A stretch of 64,000 nt of DNA from Xylocopa sonorina (GCF_050948175.1 NW_027490124.1:992001-1056000); one strand, 5' to 3'; positions 38,101-51,870 are shown, counted from the first letter of the stretch. Notes: a model not told the origin generated them from the sequence alone. A program made the numbers and translations.

Positions 38101-41100
38101 TTTCTATGTTCCGTGATAAGATATAATATTCATTGCGAAGTGTCATGTATACCTCGTATTCACTTCAAAAGAACGTAAATAAGACACTTCCATGCTAGGA
38201 AATAGCGTTTGCAGATGTCTACGTATCGTAGCAATAGAGTTCTAATGCTCCTTAAAACGCGATATCGCATCTCACTTCTATGTTTCATGATAAGGTATAA
38301 TATTCATTGCGAAGTGTCATGTATATCTCGTATTCACTTCAAACGAATGTAAATGCGTCACTTCCATGCTAGGAAATAGCGTTTGCGGATGTCTACGTAT
38401 CGTAGCAATAGAGTTCTAATGCTTCTTAAAACGCGATATCGCACCTCTCTTCTATGTTTCATGATAAGGTATAATATTCATTGCGAAGTGTCATGTATAC
38501 CTCGTATTCACTTCAGTGGAATGTAAGTGCCACATGTCCATGCTAGGAAATAGAGTTTGCAGATGTCTACGCATATTAGCAATAGAGTTCTAATGCTTCC
38601 TAAAACGCGATATCGCACCTCTCTTCTATGTTTCATGATAAGGTATAATATTCATTGCGAAGTGTCATATACATCTCGTATTCACTTCAAAAGAATGTAA
38701 ATGCGACAATTCCTTGCTAGGAAATATTGTTTGCAGATGTCTACGTATCACAGCAATAGAGTACTAATGCTTCTTAAAACTAGATGTCGTATTTCACTTC
38801 TATGTTTCGTAATAAGATATAATATTCATTGTGTAATGTTATGTATACCTCGTATTCACTTCAGTGGAATGTAAGTGCCACATGTCCATGCGAGGAAATA
38901 GAGTTTGCAGATGTCTACGCATATTAGCAATAGAGTTCTAATGCATCTCAAAACGCGATATAGCACCTCATTCCTCTGTTTCATGATAAGATATAATATT
39001 CATTCCGAAGTGTCATGTATATCTCGTATTCACTTCAAAAGAATGTAAATGCGACACTTCCGTGCGAGGAAATAGCGTTTGCAGATGTCTACGTATCGCA
39101 GCAATAGAGTTCTAATGCTTCCTAAAACGCGATATCGCACCTCTCTTCTATGTTTCATGATAAGGTATAATATTCATTGCGAAGTGTCATGTATACCTCG
39201 TATTCACTTCAAAAGAATGTAAATGCGACACTTCCTTGCTAGGAAATATTGTTTGCAGATGTCTACGTATCACAGCAATAGGGTACTAATGCTTCTTAAA
39301 ACGAGATGTCGTATTTCACTTCTATGTTTCGTAACAAGATATAATATTCATTGTGTAATGTTATGTATACCTCGTATTCACTTGAGTGGAATGTAAGTGC
39401 GAAATTTCCTTGCCAGGAAATAGAGTTTGCAGATGTCCACGTATAATAGCAATAGAGTTCTAATGCTTCTCAAAACGCGATATAGCACCTCATTCCTATG
39501 TTTCATGATAAGCTATAATATTCAGTGCGAAGTGTCATGTACATCTTGTATTCACTTCAAAAGAATGTAAATGCGACACTTCCATGCTAGGAAATAGCGT
39601 TTGCAGATGTCTACGTATCGCAGCAATAGAGTTCTAATGCTTCCTAAAACGCGATATAGCATCTCATTCCTATGTTTCATGATAAGATATAATATTCATT
39701 TCGAAGTGTCATGTATGTCTCGTATTCACTTCAAAAGAATGTAAATGCGACACTTCCATGCTAGGAAATAGCGTTTGCAGATGTCTACGTATCGTAGCAA
39801 TAGAGTTCTAATGCTTCTCAGAACGCGATATTTCACCTCATTCCTATGTTTCATGATAAGATATAATATTCATTGCGAAGTGTCACGTATATCTCGTATT
39901 CACTTCAAAAGAATGTAAATGCGACACTTCAATGCTAGGAAATAGCGTTTGCAGATGTCTACGTATCGCAGAAATAGAGTTCTAATGCTCCCTAAAATGC
40001 GATATCGCACCTCTCTTCTATGTTTCATGATAAGGTATAATATTCATTGCGAAGTGTCATGTATACCTCGTATTCACTTCAAAAGAATGTAAATGCGACA
40101 CTTCCTTGCTAGGAAATATTGTTTGCAGATGTCTACGTATCACAGCAATAGAGTAATAATGCTTCTTAAAACGAGATGTCGTATTTCATTTCTATGTTTC
40201 GTAATAAGATATAATACTCATTGTGTAATGTTATGTATACCTCGTATTCACTTCAGTGGAATGTAAGTGCCACATGTCCATGCGAGGAAATAGAGTTTGC
40301 AGATGTCTACGCATATTAGCAATAGAGTTCTAATACTTCTCAAAACGCGATATAGCACCTCATTCCTCTGTTTCATGATAAGATATAATATTCATTCCGA
40401 AGTGTCATGTATATCTCGTATTCACTTCAAAAGAATGTAAATGCGACACTTCCATGCTAGGAAATAGCGTTTGCAGATGTCTACGTATCGTAGCAATAGA
40501 GTTCTAATGCTTCTTAGAACGCGATATCGCATCTCACATCTATGTTTCATGATAAGATATAATATTCATTGCGAAGTGTCATGTATACCTCGTATTCACT
40601 TCAAAAGAATGTAAATATGACACTTCCATGCTAGGAAATAGCATTTGCAGATGTCTACGTATCGTATCAATAGAGTTCTAATGCGTCTTAAAACGAGATG
40701 CCGCATTTCATTTCTATGTTTCGTGATAAGATATAATATTCATTGTGGAGTGTTGTGTATTCCTCGTATTCACTTCAGTCGAATGCCAGTGGAATGTAAG
40801 TGTAATGCTAGGAAATAGAGTTTGCAGATGTCTACGCATATTAGCAATAGAGTTCTAATGCTTCTCAAAACGCGATATAGCACCTCATTCCTATGTCTCA
40901 TGATAAGATATAATCTTCATTGCGAAGTGTCATGTATATCTCGTATTCACTTCAAAAGAATGTAAATACGACACTTCCATGCTAGGAAATAGCGTTTGCA
41001 GATGTCTACGTATCGTAGCAATAGATTTCTAATGCTTGTTAAAACGCGATATCGCATCTCACAGCTATGTTTCATGAAAAGATATAATATTCATTATGGA

Positions 41101-43210
41101 GTGTTATGTGTACCTCGTACTCACTTCAAAAGAGTGTAAATGCGACCCTTCCATGCTAGGAAATAGCGTTTGCAGATGTCTAAGTATCGTAGCAATAGAG
41201 ATCTAATGCTTCTTAGAACGCGATATCGCATCTGACTTCTATGTTTCATGATAAGATGTAATATTCATTGCGAAGTGTCATGTATACCTCGTATTCACTT
41301 CAAAAGAATGTAAATAAGACACTTCCATGCTAGGAAATAGCGTTTGCAGATGTCTACGTATCGTAGCAATAGAGTTCTAATGCTTCTTAGAACGCGATAT
41401 CGCATCTCACTTCTATATTTCATGATAAGATATAATATTCATTGCGAAGTGTCATCTATACCTCGTATTCACTTCAAAGGAATGTAAATGCGACACTTCC
41501 ATGCTAGGAAATAGTGTTTGCAGATGTCTACGTATCGTAGCAATAGGGTTCTAATGGTTCTTAGAACGCGATATCGCATTTCACTTCTATGTTCCATGAT
41601 AAGATATAATATTCATTGCGAAGTGTCATGTATACCTCGATTTCACTTAACATGAATGTAAATGCGGCACATCCTTGCTAGGAAATATTGTTTGCAGATG
41701 TCTACGTATCACAGCAATAGAGTACTAATGATTCTTAAAACGAGATGTCGTATTTCATTTCTATGTTTCGCAATAAGATATAATATTCATTGTATAATGT
41801 TACGTATACCTCGTATTCACTTCAGTGGAATGTAAGAGCGAAATTTCCTTCCTAGGAAATAGAGTTTGCAGATATCTACTTATATTAGCAATAGAGTTCT
41901 AATGCTTCTTAGAACGCGATATCGCATCTCACGTCTATGTTTCATGATAAGATATAATATTCATTGCGAAGTGTCATCTATACCTCGTATTCACTTCAAA
42001 AGAATGTAAATGCGACACTTCCATGCTAGGAAATAGCGTTTGCAGATGTCTACGTATCGTAGCAATAGAGTCCTAATGCGTCTTAAAACGAGATGCCGCA
42101 TTTCATTTCTATGTTTCGTGATAAGATATAATATTCATTGTGGAGTGTTATGTATACCTCGTATTCAATTCAGTGGAATGTAAGTGGAATGTAAGTGTAA
42201 TGCTAGGAAATAGAGTTTGCAGATATCTACGTATATTAGCAATAGAGTTCTAATGCCTCTCAAAATGCGATATAGCTCCTCATTCCTATGTTTCATGATA
42301 AGATATAATATTCATTGCGAAGTGTCATGTATATCTCGTATTCACTTCAAAAGAATGTAAATGCGACACTTCCATGCTAGGAAATAGCGTTTGCAGATGT
42401 CTACCTATCGCAGCAATAGAGTTCTAATGCTTCTTAAAACGCGATATCGCATCTCACTGCTATGTTTCATGATAAGATATAATATTCATTATGGAGTGTT
42501 ATGTATAATTCGTACTCACTTCAAAAGAATGTAAATGCGACCCTTCCATTCTAGGAAATAGCGCTTGCAGATGTCTACGTATCGTAGCAATAGAGACCTA
42601 ATGCTTCTTAAAACGCGATATCGCATCTCACTTCTATGTTTCATGATAAGATATAATATTCATTGCGAAGTGTCATCTACACCTCGTATTCACTTCAAAA
42701 GAATGTAAATGCGACCCTTCCTCGCTAGGAAATAGCGTTTGCAGATGTCTACGTATCGTAGCAATAGAGTTCTAATGCTTCTTAGAACGCGATATCGCAT
42801 CTCACTTCTATGTTTCATGATAAGATATAATATTCATTGCGAAGTGTCATCTATACCTCGTATTCACTTCAAAAGAATGTAAATGCGACACTTCCATGCT
42901 AGGAAATAGTGTTTGCAGATGTCTACGTATCGTAGCAATAGGGTTCTAATGCTTCTTAGAACGCGATATCGCATCTCACTTCTATGTTCCATGATAAGAT
43001 ATAATATTCATTGCGAAGTGTCATGTATACCTCGATTTCACTTCACAAGAATGTAAATGCGACACTTCCTTGCTAGGAAATATTGTTTGCAGATGTCTAC
43101 GTATCACAGCAATAGAGTACTAATGATTCTTAAAACGAGATGTCGTATTTCATTTCTATGTTTCGTAATAAGATATAATATTAATTGTGTAATGTTATGT
43201 ATACCTCGTA

Positions 43211-46200
43211 TTCACTTCAATGGAATGTAAGTGTGACATTTCCTTGCTAGGAAATAGAGGTTGCAGATGTCTACGTATATTAGCAATAGAGATCTAATTC
43301 TTCTCAAAACGCGATATAGCACCTCATTCCTATGTTTCATGATAAGTATAATATTCATTGCGAAGTGTCATGTATATCTCGTATTCACTTCAAAAGTATG
43401 TAAATGCGACACTTCCATGCTAGGTAATAGCGTTTGCAGTTGTCTAGGCATCGTAGCAATAGAGTTCTAGCGCTTCTTAAATCGCGATATCGCATCTCAA
43501 TTCTATGTTTCGTGATAAGATATAATATTCATTGTAGAGTGTTATGTATCCCTCGTATTCACTACAAAAGAATGTAAATGCGATACTTCCGTGCTAGGAA
43601 ACAGCGTTTGCAGATGTCTACGTATCGTAGCAATAGGGTTCTAATGCTTCCTAAAACGCGATATCGCATCTCACTTGTATCTTTCATGATAAGATATAAT
43701 ATTTATTGCGAAGTGTCATGTATACCACGTACTCACTTCAAAGGAATGTAAATGCGACACTTCCATGCTAGGAAATAGCGCTTGCAGATGTCAACGTATC
43801 GTAGCAATAGAGTTCTAATGCTTCTTAGAACGAGATGTCGCATTTCATTTCTATGTTTCGTAATAAGATATAATATTCATTGTGGTGTGTTATGTATACC
43901 TCGTATTCACTTCAAAAGGATGTAAGTGCGACACTTCCATGCTAGGGAATAGCGTTTGCAGATGTCTACGTATATTAGTAATAGAGTTCTAATGCTTCTC
44001 AAAACGCGATATCGCAACTCATTCCTATGTTTCATGATAAGATATAATATTCATTGCGAAGTGTCATGTATATCTCGTATTCACTTCAAAAGTATGTAAA
44101 TGCGACACTTCCATGCTAGGTAATAGCGTTTGCAGTTGTCTAGGCATCGTAGCAATAGAGTTCTAGCGCTTCTTAAATCGCGATATCGCATCTCAATTCT
44201 ATGTTTCGTGATAAGATATAATATTCATTGTAGAGTGTTATGTATCCCTCGTATTCACTACAAAAGAATGTAAATGCGACACTTCCGTGCTAGGAAACAG
44301 CGTTTGCAGATGTCTACGTATCGTAGCAATAGGGTTCTAATGCTTCCTAAAACGCGATATTGCATCTCACTTCTATCTTTCATGATAAGATATAATATTT
44401 ATTGCGAAGTGTCATGTATACCACGTATTCACTTCAAAGGAATGTAAATGCGACACTTCCATGCTAGGAAATAGCGCTTGCAGATGTCAACGTATCGTAG
44501 CAATAGAGTTCTAATGCTTCTTAGAACGAGATGTCGCATTTCATTTCTATGTTTCGTAATAAGATATAATATTCATTGTGGTGTGTTATGTATACCTCGT
44601 ATTCACTTCAAAAGGATGTAAGTGCGACACTTCCATGCTAGGGAATAGCGTTTGCAGATGTCTACGTATATTAGTAATTGAGTTCTAATGCTTCTCAAAA
44701 CGCGATATCGCAACTCATTCCTATGTTTCATGAAAAGATATAGTATTCATTGCGAAGTGTCATGTATACCTCGATTTCACTTCACAGGAATGTAAATGCG
44801 ACACTTCCTTGCTCGGAAATATTGTTTGCAGATGTCCACGTATCACAACAATAGAGTACTAATGCTTCTTAAAACGAGATGTCGTATTTAATCTCTATGT
44901 TTCATAGTAAGCTATAATATTCATTGTGTAATGTTATGTATACCTCGTATTCACTTCAATGGAATGTAAGTGTGACATTTCCTTGCTAGGAAATAGAGGT
45001 TGCAGATGTCTACGTATATTAGCAATAGAGTTCTAATTCTTCTCAAAACGCGATATAGCACCTCATTCCTATGTTTCATGATAAGATATAATATTCATTG
45101 CGAAGTGTCATGTATATCTCGTATTCACTTCAAAAGTATGTAAATGCGACACTTCCATGCTAGGTAAGAGCGTTTGCAGTTGTCTAGGCATCGTAGCAAT
45201 AGAGTTCTAGCGCTTCTTAAATCGCGATATCGCATCCCAATTCTATGTTTCGTGATAAGATATAATATTCATTGTAGAGTGTTATGTATACCTCGTATTC
45301 ACTACAAAAGAATGTAAATGCGACACTTCCGTGCTAGGAAACAGCGTTTGCAGATGTCTACGTATCGTAGCAATAGGGTTCTAATGCTTCCTAAAACGCG
45401 ATATCGCATCTCACTTCTATCTTTCATGATAAGATATAATATTTATTGCGAAGTGTCATGTATACCACGTATTCACTTCAAAGGAATGTAAATGCGACAC
45501 TTCCATGCTAGGAAATAGCGCTTGCAGATGTCAACGTATCGTAGCAATAGAGTTCTAATGCTTCTTAGAACGAGATGTCGCATTTCATTTCTATGTTTCG
45601 TAATAAGATATAATATTCATTGTGGTGTGTTATGTATACCTCGTATTCACTTCAAAAGGATGTAAGTGCGACACTTCCATGCTAGGGAATAGCGTTTGCA
45701 GATGTCTACGTATATTAGTAATAGAGTTCTAATGCTTCTCAAAACGCGATATCGCAACTCATTCCTATGTTTCATGAAAAGATATAGTATTCATTGCGAA
45801 GTGTCATGTATACCTCGATTTCACTTCACAGGAATGTAAATGCGACACTTCCTTGCTAGGAAATATTGTTTGCAGATGTCCACGTATCACAACAATAGAG
45901 TACTAATGCTTCCTAAAACGAGATGTCGTATTTAATCTCTATGTTTCATAGTAAGCTATAATATTCATTGTGTAATGTTATGTATACCTCGTATTCACTT
46001 CAATGGAATGTAAGTGTGACATTTCCTTGCTAGGAAATAGAGGTTGCAGATGTCTACGTATATTAGCAATAGAGTTCTAATTCTTCTCAAAACGCGATAT
46101 AGCACCTCATTCCTATGTTTCATGATAAGATATAATATTCATTGCGAAGTGTCATGTATATCTCGTATTCACTTCAAAGGAATGTAAATGCGACACTTCC

Positions 46201-46735
46201 ATGCTAGGTAATAGCGTTTGCAGTTGTCTAGGCATCGTAGCAATAGAGTTCTAGCGCTTCTTAAATCGCGATATCGCAACCCAATTCTATGTTTCGTGAT
46301 AAGATATAATATTCATTGTAGAGTGTTATGTATACCTCGTATTCACTACAAAAGAATGTAAATGCGACACTTCCGTGCTAGGAAACAGCGTTTGCAGATG
46401 TCTACGTATCGTAGCAATAGGGTTCTAATGCTTCCTAAAACGCGATATCGCATCTCACTTCTATCTTTCATGATAAGATATAATATTTATTGCGAAGTGT
46501 CATGTATACCACGTATTCACTTCAAAGGAATGTAAATGCGACACTTCCATGCTAGGAAATAGCGCTTGCAGATGTCAACGTATCGTAGCAATAGAGTTCT
46601 AATGCTTCTTAGAACGAGATGTCGCATTTCATTTCTATGTTTCGTAATAAGATATAATATTCATTGTGGTGTGTTATGTATACCTCGTATTCACTTCAAA
46701 AGGATGTAAGTGCGACACTTCCTTGCTAGGAATTA
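43211..46735 (+). repeat. Higher-order repeat: 6-unit (1044 bp) block, with a 4-unit variant
   Basis: The variant CGTTTGCAGTTGTCTAGGCA occurs at 43431, 44127, 45171 and 46215, spacings 696 (4 units), 1044 and 1044 (6 units each). A second marker, TTCACTTCAATGGAATG, lies at 44950 and 45994, again 1044 apart. The last copy departs from the pattern near 46735. It is the clearest regular higher-order array in the window. Confidence 0.92.
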
Positions 46736-49213
46736 TTGTTTGCAGATGTCTACGTATCGTAGCAATAGAGTTCTAGTGCTTCTTAAAACGCGATATTGCA
46801 TCTCACTTCTATGTTTCATGATAAGATATAATATTCATTGCGAAGTGTCATGTATACCTCGATTTCACTTCACAAGAATGTAAATGCGACACTTTCTTGC
46901 TAGGAGATATTGTTTGCAGATGTATACGTATCGTCGCAATAGAGCTCTAATGCTTCTCAAAACGCGAAATCGCAAATCATTCCTATGTTTCATGATAAGA
47001 TATAATATTAATTGCGAAGTGTCATGTATATCTCGTATTCACTTCAAAAGAATGTAAATGCGAAACTTCCATGCTAGGAAATAGCGTTTGCAGATGTCTA
47101 CGTATCGTAGCGATAGAGTTCTATTGCTTCTTAGAACGCGATATCGCATATCACATCTATGTTTCATGATAAGATGTAATATTCATTGCGAAGTGTCATG
47201 TATACCTCGTATTCACTTCAAAAGAATGTAAATGCGAAACTTCCATGCTAGGAAATAGCGTTTGCAGATGTCTACGTATCGTAGCGATAGAGTTCTAATG
47301 CTTCTTAAAACGAGATGTCGCTTTTCAGTTCCATGTTTCGCAATAACATATAATATTCATTGTGGAGTGTCATGTATACCTCGTACTCACATCACAAGAA
47401 TGTAAATGCGACACATCCATGCAAGGAAATAGCGTTTGCAGATGTCAACGTATATTAGCAATAGAGATCTAATGCTTCTCAATACGCGATATCGCATCTC
47501 ATTCCTATGTTTCATTATGAGATATAATACTCATTGCGAAGAGTCACGTATACCTCGTATTCACTTCAAATGAATGTAAATGTGACACTTCCATGCTAGG
47601 AAATAGCTTTTGCAGATGTCTACGTATCGTAGCAATAGAGTTCTAATGCTACTTAAATCGCGATTTCGCATCTCACTTCTATGTTTCGTGATAAGATACA
47701 ATATTCATTGCGAAGTGTCATGTACAGCTCCACTTCACTTCTAAAGGATGTAAATGCGACACTTCCTTTCTGGGAAGTAGCGTTTGCAGAGGTCTATGTA
47801 TCGTAGCAATAGAGTTCTAACGCTTCTTAGAAAGCGATATCGCATCTCATTTCTATGTTTGATGATAAGATATAATATTCATTGCGAAGTGTCTTGTATA
47901 CCTTGTATTCACTTCAAATGAATGTAAATGCCACACATCCTTGCTAGGAAATAGCGATTCCAGATGTCTCCGTATCGAAGCAATTGAGTTACAATGCTTC
48001 TTTAAGCGCGATATCGCATCTCATTTCTATGTTTCATTATAAGTTATAATACTCATTGCGAAGTGTCACTTATACCTCGCATACACTTCAAATGAATGTA
48101 AATGCGACACTTGTTTGCTAGGAAGTAGCGTTTGCAGATGTCTACGTATCGAAGCTATAGAGTTCTAAAGCTTCCTAAATCGCGATATCGCATTTCATTT
48201 CTATGTTTCATGATAAGTTATAATATTCATTGCGTCGTGTTATGTATACCTCGGATACTCTTCAAATGAATGTAAGTGCGACACTCCCTTGCTTGGACAT
48301 AGCGTTTGCAGATGTCGACGTATCGAACCAATTGTGTTCTAATTCTTCTTAAATCGCGATATCGCATCTCATTTCTATGTTTCGTGATAAGATATAATGT
48401 TCATTGCGAAGTGTCATGTATATCTCGTATTCCCTTCAAAAGAGTGTAAATGCGACACTCCCTTGCTTGGAAATAGCGTCTGCAGATGTCTACGTATCGT
48501 AGCAATAGAGACCTAATGCTTCTTAAAACGGGATATCGCATCCCATTTCTAGGTTTCATGATAAGATATAATATTCTTTGCGAGATGCCACGTATACCTC
48601 GCATAGACTTCAAAAGAATGTAAGTGCAACACTTCCTTGCTAGGATGTAGCGTTTGCAGATGTCTACGTATCGAAGCAATAGTGTTCTAATGCTTCTTAA
48701 ATCGCGATATCGCAATCTCGCTTCTATGTTTCATGATAAGAAATAATATCCATTGCGAAGTATTGTGTATTCCTCGTCTACACTTCAAATGAATGTAAAT
48801 GCGACACTTCCCTTCTTGGAAACAGCGTTACCAGATGTCTACGTATCGAAGCAATAGAGTTCTAATGCTTCTTAAATCGTGATATAGCATCACATTTCTA
48901 TGTTTCATGATAAGATATAATATTCATTGCGAAGTGTCATGTATTCCTCGCTTACACTTCAAATGAATGTAAATGCAACACTTCCTCTCTAGGAAATTAC
49001 GTTTCCAGATGTCTACTTATCGAAACAATAGAGTTCTAATGCTTCTTAGAACGCGATATCGCATCTCATTTCTATTTTTCATGATAAGATATAATATTCA
49101 TTGCGAAGTGACATGTATTATCGTCTACACGTCAAAAGAATGTAAATGCAACACTTCGTTGCTAGGGAATAGCGTTTCTAGATGTCTAGGTATCGAAGCA
49201 ATAGAGTTCTAAT

Positions 49214-49690
49214 GGGGAGGGGTAGAGGTCCTTCTCACACCCGAGAACCATCCTGTTTGTCTCCATGGACTATGGCAGCCGTGTTATCGTTGCAGAGCTC
49301 TGGATCCTAGCCTTCGTGCTTCAGGGTCTCTTCTTGCCCACTTCCCGACTCCTCCACCGTCGAGCCCGTCACGCTACCTCGGCGTACAGCCCTTCCGCGA
49401 ACGTGCGGTCTTATTATCCGCCGAAGAGGCGTCTTATGGGTCGCTTCTTCCTTCAGCTAGCCAGTCTAATCCGTAGAACAGTGAGAGAGAAACGAACGGG
49501 GGGGGGGGGGAAGGTTCTACCATCGTGTATTTCACGCTCCTCACAAATACAGCTATCGCGATGGTCCGTGTCGCGCTTCTCGCATGGGTGGTGATCTGCG
49601 AGCTAGTCTAACCGAAGCAGGGTGCGGGGGTGAGCGAGCCTTGTGACTTCACTACGTCACAGTACATACAAATTTGCGATTAAGTAACTA
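49214..49690. other. GC-rich segment at the left edge of the non-satellite island
   Basis: Non-repetitive, GC-rich DNA directly joined to satellite. It contains a run of 13 G at 49498-49510. A 109-codon frame (49265-49594, +) crosses the G run and lacks recognisable domains, so I do not call it a gene. It does not clearly match element copies A, B or C, although its GC-rich character resembles their 5' blocks. Confidence 0.5.
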
Positions 49691-49729
49691 TGTGTTCAAA
49701 TTCAATTCCGAATAATGCACTAAAAAGCA

Positions 49730-50662
49730 TCCCAGATAACAAACGGCAAGATGGTAGCGACACCATGCCGGCACTATATTGCCACTTCCGAGGAGTGTCA
49801 ACTGATTCGTAGTCATCTGTGACCGGATTCGTTGACTAAAATGCCAGATCGTGTTACCAGCACGTTCTAGACAAGCGAATCGCGCAGAACCAGCACCATG
49901 GTGACACGCGTATCATCGCTCCATTCATGAATCCCCTCAGCAATGACGCAGGATCACATTTGGCAATGGGGAACCTGTGCTTTCATACAAATTAGAACAG
50001 TTAGATGTCAGTAGATGTTCAGCATATGAGTATTGATAGACATTTTGATGGTCGTTTTCCTATATTTATAGTTATTGAGCGAGTCGTATATATTTCTTTC
50101 AATCCATCATAGACTAAAAATATTATTTATAAAAAAAATATTACTTATAAAATAAAAATTCATGCTGTTGCGTCCCTAACTTCGCCTTGTGTAATTTCTG
50201 AAATAACATGCTGTCATCGTATATAATGTAACCCTCAATTGCATGAATTTGTAACAATAAATTGAAGAAAATATATATAAAATAAGTGTATATATTTTTA
50301 TGACAAAGTAATTATCGGCTTTATGGAAAAAATCGCCCTATCGAGCTAGTTTATAGAAAATAATAAAATCGAGTTCTTATATCTTTGTTTTGTGCCGGTG
50401 TATCTATATTGGAATCAAGATAAATAAATTGCACAGTTTAGTCATTTTTCATATTTGCTTATAATTTTTATAGAAACAGCTTCCCCATTAGTAAATGTCA
50501 GCCTACTGCTGAATAGTGCCGTGATACGAATGCCGCCCCAGTACTAGCAGTATGCCATTTCGAAAGCTGAGTAGGAGCACTTTGTTAGCACAGTTCTGTC
50601 ACGGAATTCGTACCATCCGTTGTCATTGGCGTGCCAATCGCTGGCTGTTTGGGATATTGTAG
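49730..50662. mobile_element. Possible short DNA transposon with imperfect terminal inverted repeats
   Basis: The left side begins CATCCCAGATAACAAACGGC at about 49728. The reverse complement of the right side near 50660 reads AATATCCCAAACAGCCAGCG. The two share ATCCCA, then A, ACA-like and CG positions, a partial match only. The inside is a GC-moderate edge, an AT-rich centre (about 50080-50470) and a GC-moderate right edge, with no coding frame. No target-site duplication could be established. It could equally be unrelated sequence. Confidence 0.25.
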
Positions 50663-51340
50663 TGCATGAGGCAGACTTGTTCCTTATCATCGTCAAGGAG
50701 ATGGATTTTCACTCCCCCCTTTTTAAATTTTTTAAATTATTGTTTGGAATTTTTGCCGTTTCTGTATCTCTATGACCGCATTGTGGATTCAACTTATGTA
50801 CGATCTTTTTGGTCTTCATCTTTTGTTACATGTAATATTATATATGTGATGCACGTTTGTTATGAAATGCTCCGATTTGTAAGCCTCAGATACTTTTATC
50901 CTTTGGTAAAGCAACTTATTCGATTAATATATATTTATTAGACATAGATATAAACAATTAGAAAAATGTTATTAAAACGCTATTAAATATGTTGTTGCAA
51001 TTATATATTTAAGGTCTGAAGATGTAGATGCAATTAATGTCCGATATTTTACGTGATCCAATCGACGTATCAAGTGAGGCTATGAAATTTAAAAATCTTT
51101 TACTATTCTTCGACCCCTTTACATGTTACATGAATGATAAGTTCTGCAAGACAAGAAGCCTAAATTAGTGAGATATCTAGGAACATAAGTAATTTGTAAG
51201 TAACACATCTTCTCTCTTTGAAATATTTGCCTTTGCATAGAATAGAACGTATAGATATAATTGCCGGTTTTGTACCCATTTCGGTCCAATTCTATTATAG
51301 CCTTTGAGCAGAAGTAATATTGATTATACTTGATTTTTAC
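50663..51340. other. AT-rich sequence without a supported gene
   Basis: A 91-codon frame at 50666-50941 (+) is Phe/Tyr/Leu-rich in the way AT-rich noncoding DNA translates, and has no domain. On the minus strand a good splice-acceptor-like site (TTCTTGTCTTGCAG, then AACTTATC) ends at about 51145. It could belong to the minus-strand exon candidates at 51350-52252. Nothing else is supported. Confidence 0.35.
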
Positions 51341-51349
51341 AATACTTCT

Positions 51350-51493
51350 TTAATTAACAGATTTTATTAACCTAGAATCATCATTTGACGGATGTATCAA
51401 TCTACTTTGTAGCTCCATCAGTTTCTTTTCCTGCTCGCTACTTTCCATTTTCAGTTCCGTATACTTATCCTTTATCACCATCATATATGTTGC
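51350..51493 (-). CDS. Candidate terminal exon, coiled-coil-like peptide
   Basis: The minus strand encodes MMVIKDKYTELKMESSEQEK followed by KLMELQSRLIHPSNDDSRL and a TAA stop at 51350-51352. The Glu/Lys/Leu pattern suggests a coiled coil and is unusually codon-like for this AT-rich area. It lies about 100 bp downstream of the donor-like GT that ends the candidate exon at 51592-51870, in a workable relative position. I see no convincing AG acceptor just before it, so the join is unproven. Not recognised. Confidence 0.3.
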   Translation of the reverse strand, partial: ATYMMVIKDKYTELKMESSEQEKKLMELQSRLIHPSNDDSRLIKSVN

Positions 51494-51591
51494 GTAAAAT
51501 TACAAAAACTTTTTGTCCTCAAATTTTGCGGATATTTCAATTAAATTTCCTTTGATTAAATAAACGGAAATTAAAAAACAGTGGCACGTAC

Positions 51592-51870
51592 CATTTCTTG
51601 GAAACGTTGTATCGTAATTTGCATCTGACTGTTTTGAAAGGCACGCACTTTACTTAACGTTTGCAATGATTCGGTTAGCGAAGTAAAGTAATATTCTACT
51701 TTCGAAATTGTTGGCTCTTGTAATTCTAAGGCAAATATATTCATCTGTCGACATCGTGAACATTGTTTTTTGGCAAAATTCCAGAAAAACAAATATACTA
51801 TAAATAAAATAATAAACATCATAATATTAAATTTAACTCTGTTCATCGTTGCCTTGTTGGACACATCCAT
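51592..51870 (-). CDS. Candidate exon: small membrane-anchored coiled-coil protein
   Basis: From ATG at 51870 (or the second ATG at 51846) the minus strand encodes a short N-terminus, a hydrophobic segment of about 20 residues (FNIMMFIILFIVYLFFWNF), then a basic Cys-containing turn (KKQCSRCR). A helical, Gln/Glu/Leu-patterned segment ending QITIQRFQEM follows. At that point the DNA reads ATG then GTACGT, a good splice donor; the open frame runs only a few codons further to a stop at 51571. It looks like an exon of a single-pass membrane protein with a coiled coil. The family is not recognised, and the region could be a decayed gene fragment. Confidence 0.35.

Larger units (their letters stand above)
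25591..49213 (+). repeat. 174 bp tandem satellite, second array, about 136 units
   Basis: Main-type satellite in the same orientation as the first array. The outer 2-3 kb at each end is diverse; the core (about 28.3-46.7 kb) is highly homogenised with many shared variants. Single-base phase changes are rare, for example an extra T near 32720 and a missing A near 43347. The array ends at 49213 within a unit, after GTTCTAATG (phase about 80), where GC-rich non-satellite DNA begins. Confidence 0.97.

Noticed and set aside
43261..43470. Short plus-strand frame in the satellite
   Set aside because: It lies wholly within satellite units and arises from local variants; the frame at 48973-49212 is the same case.
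49265..49594. 109-codon plus-strand frame with an Arg-rich segment resembling the element motif
   Set aside because: The resemblance is weak, the frame crosses a 13 G run, and none of the other element landmarks are present.
50666..50941. 91-codon plus-strand frame in the AT-rich island
   Set aside because: Composition typical of translated AT-rich noncoding DNA; no domain, no splice or promoter support.
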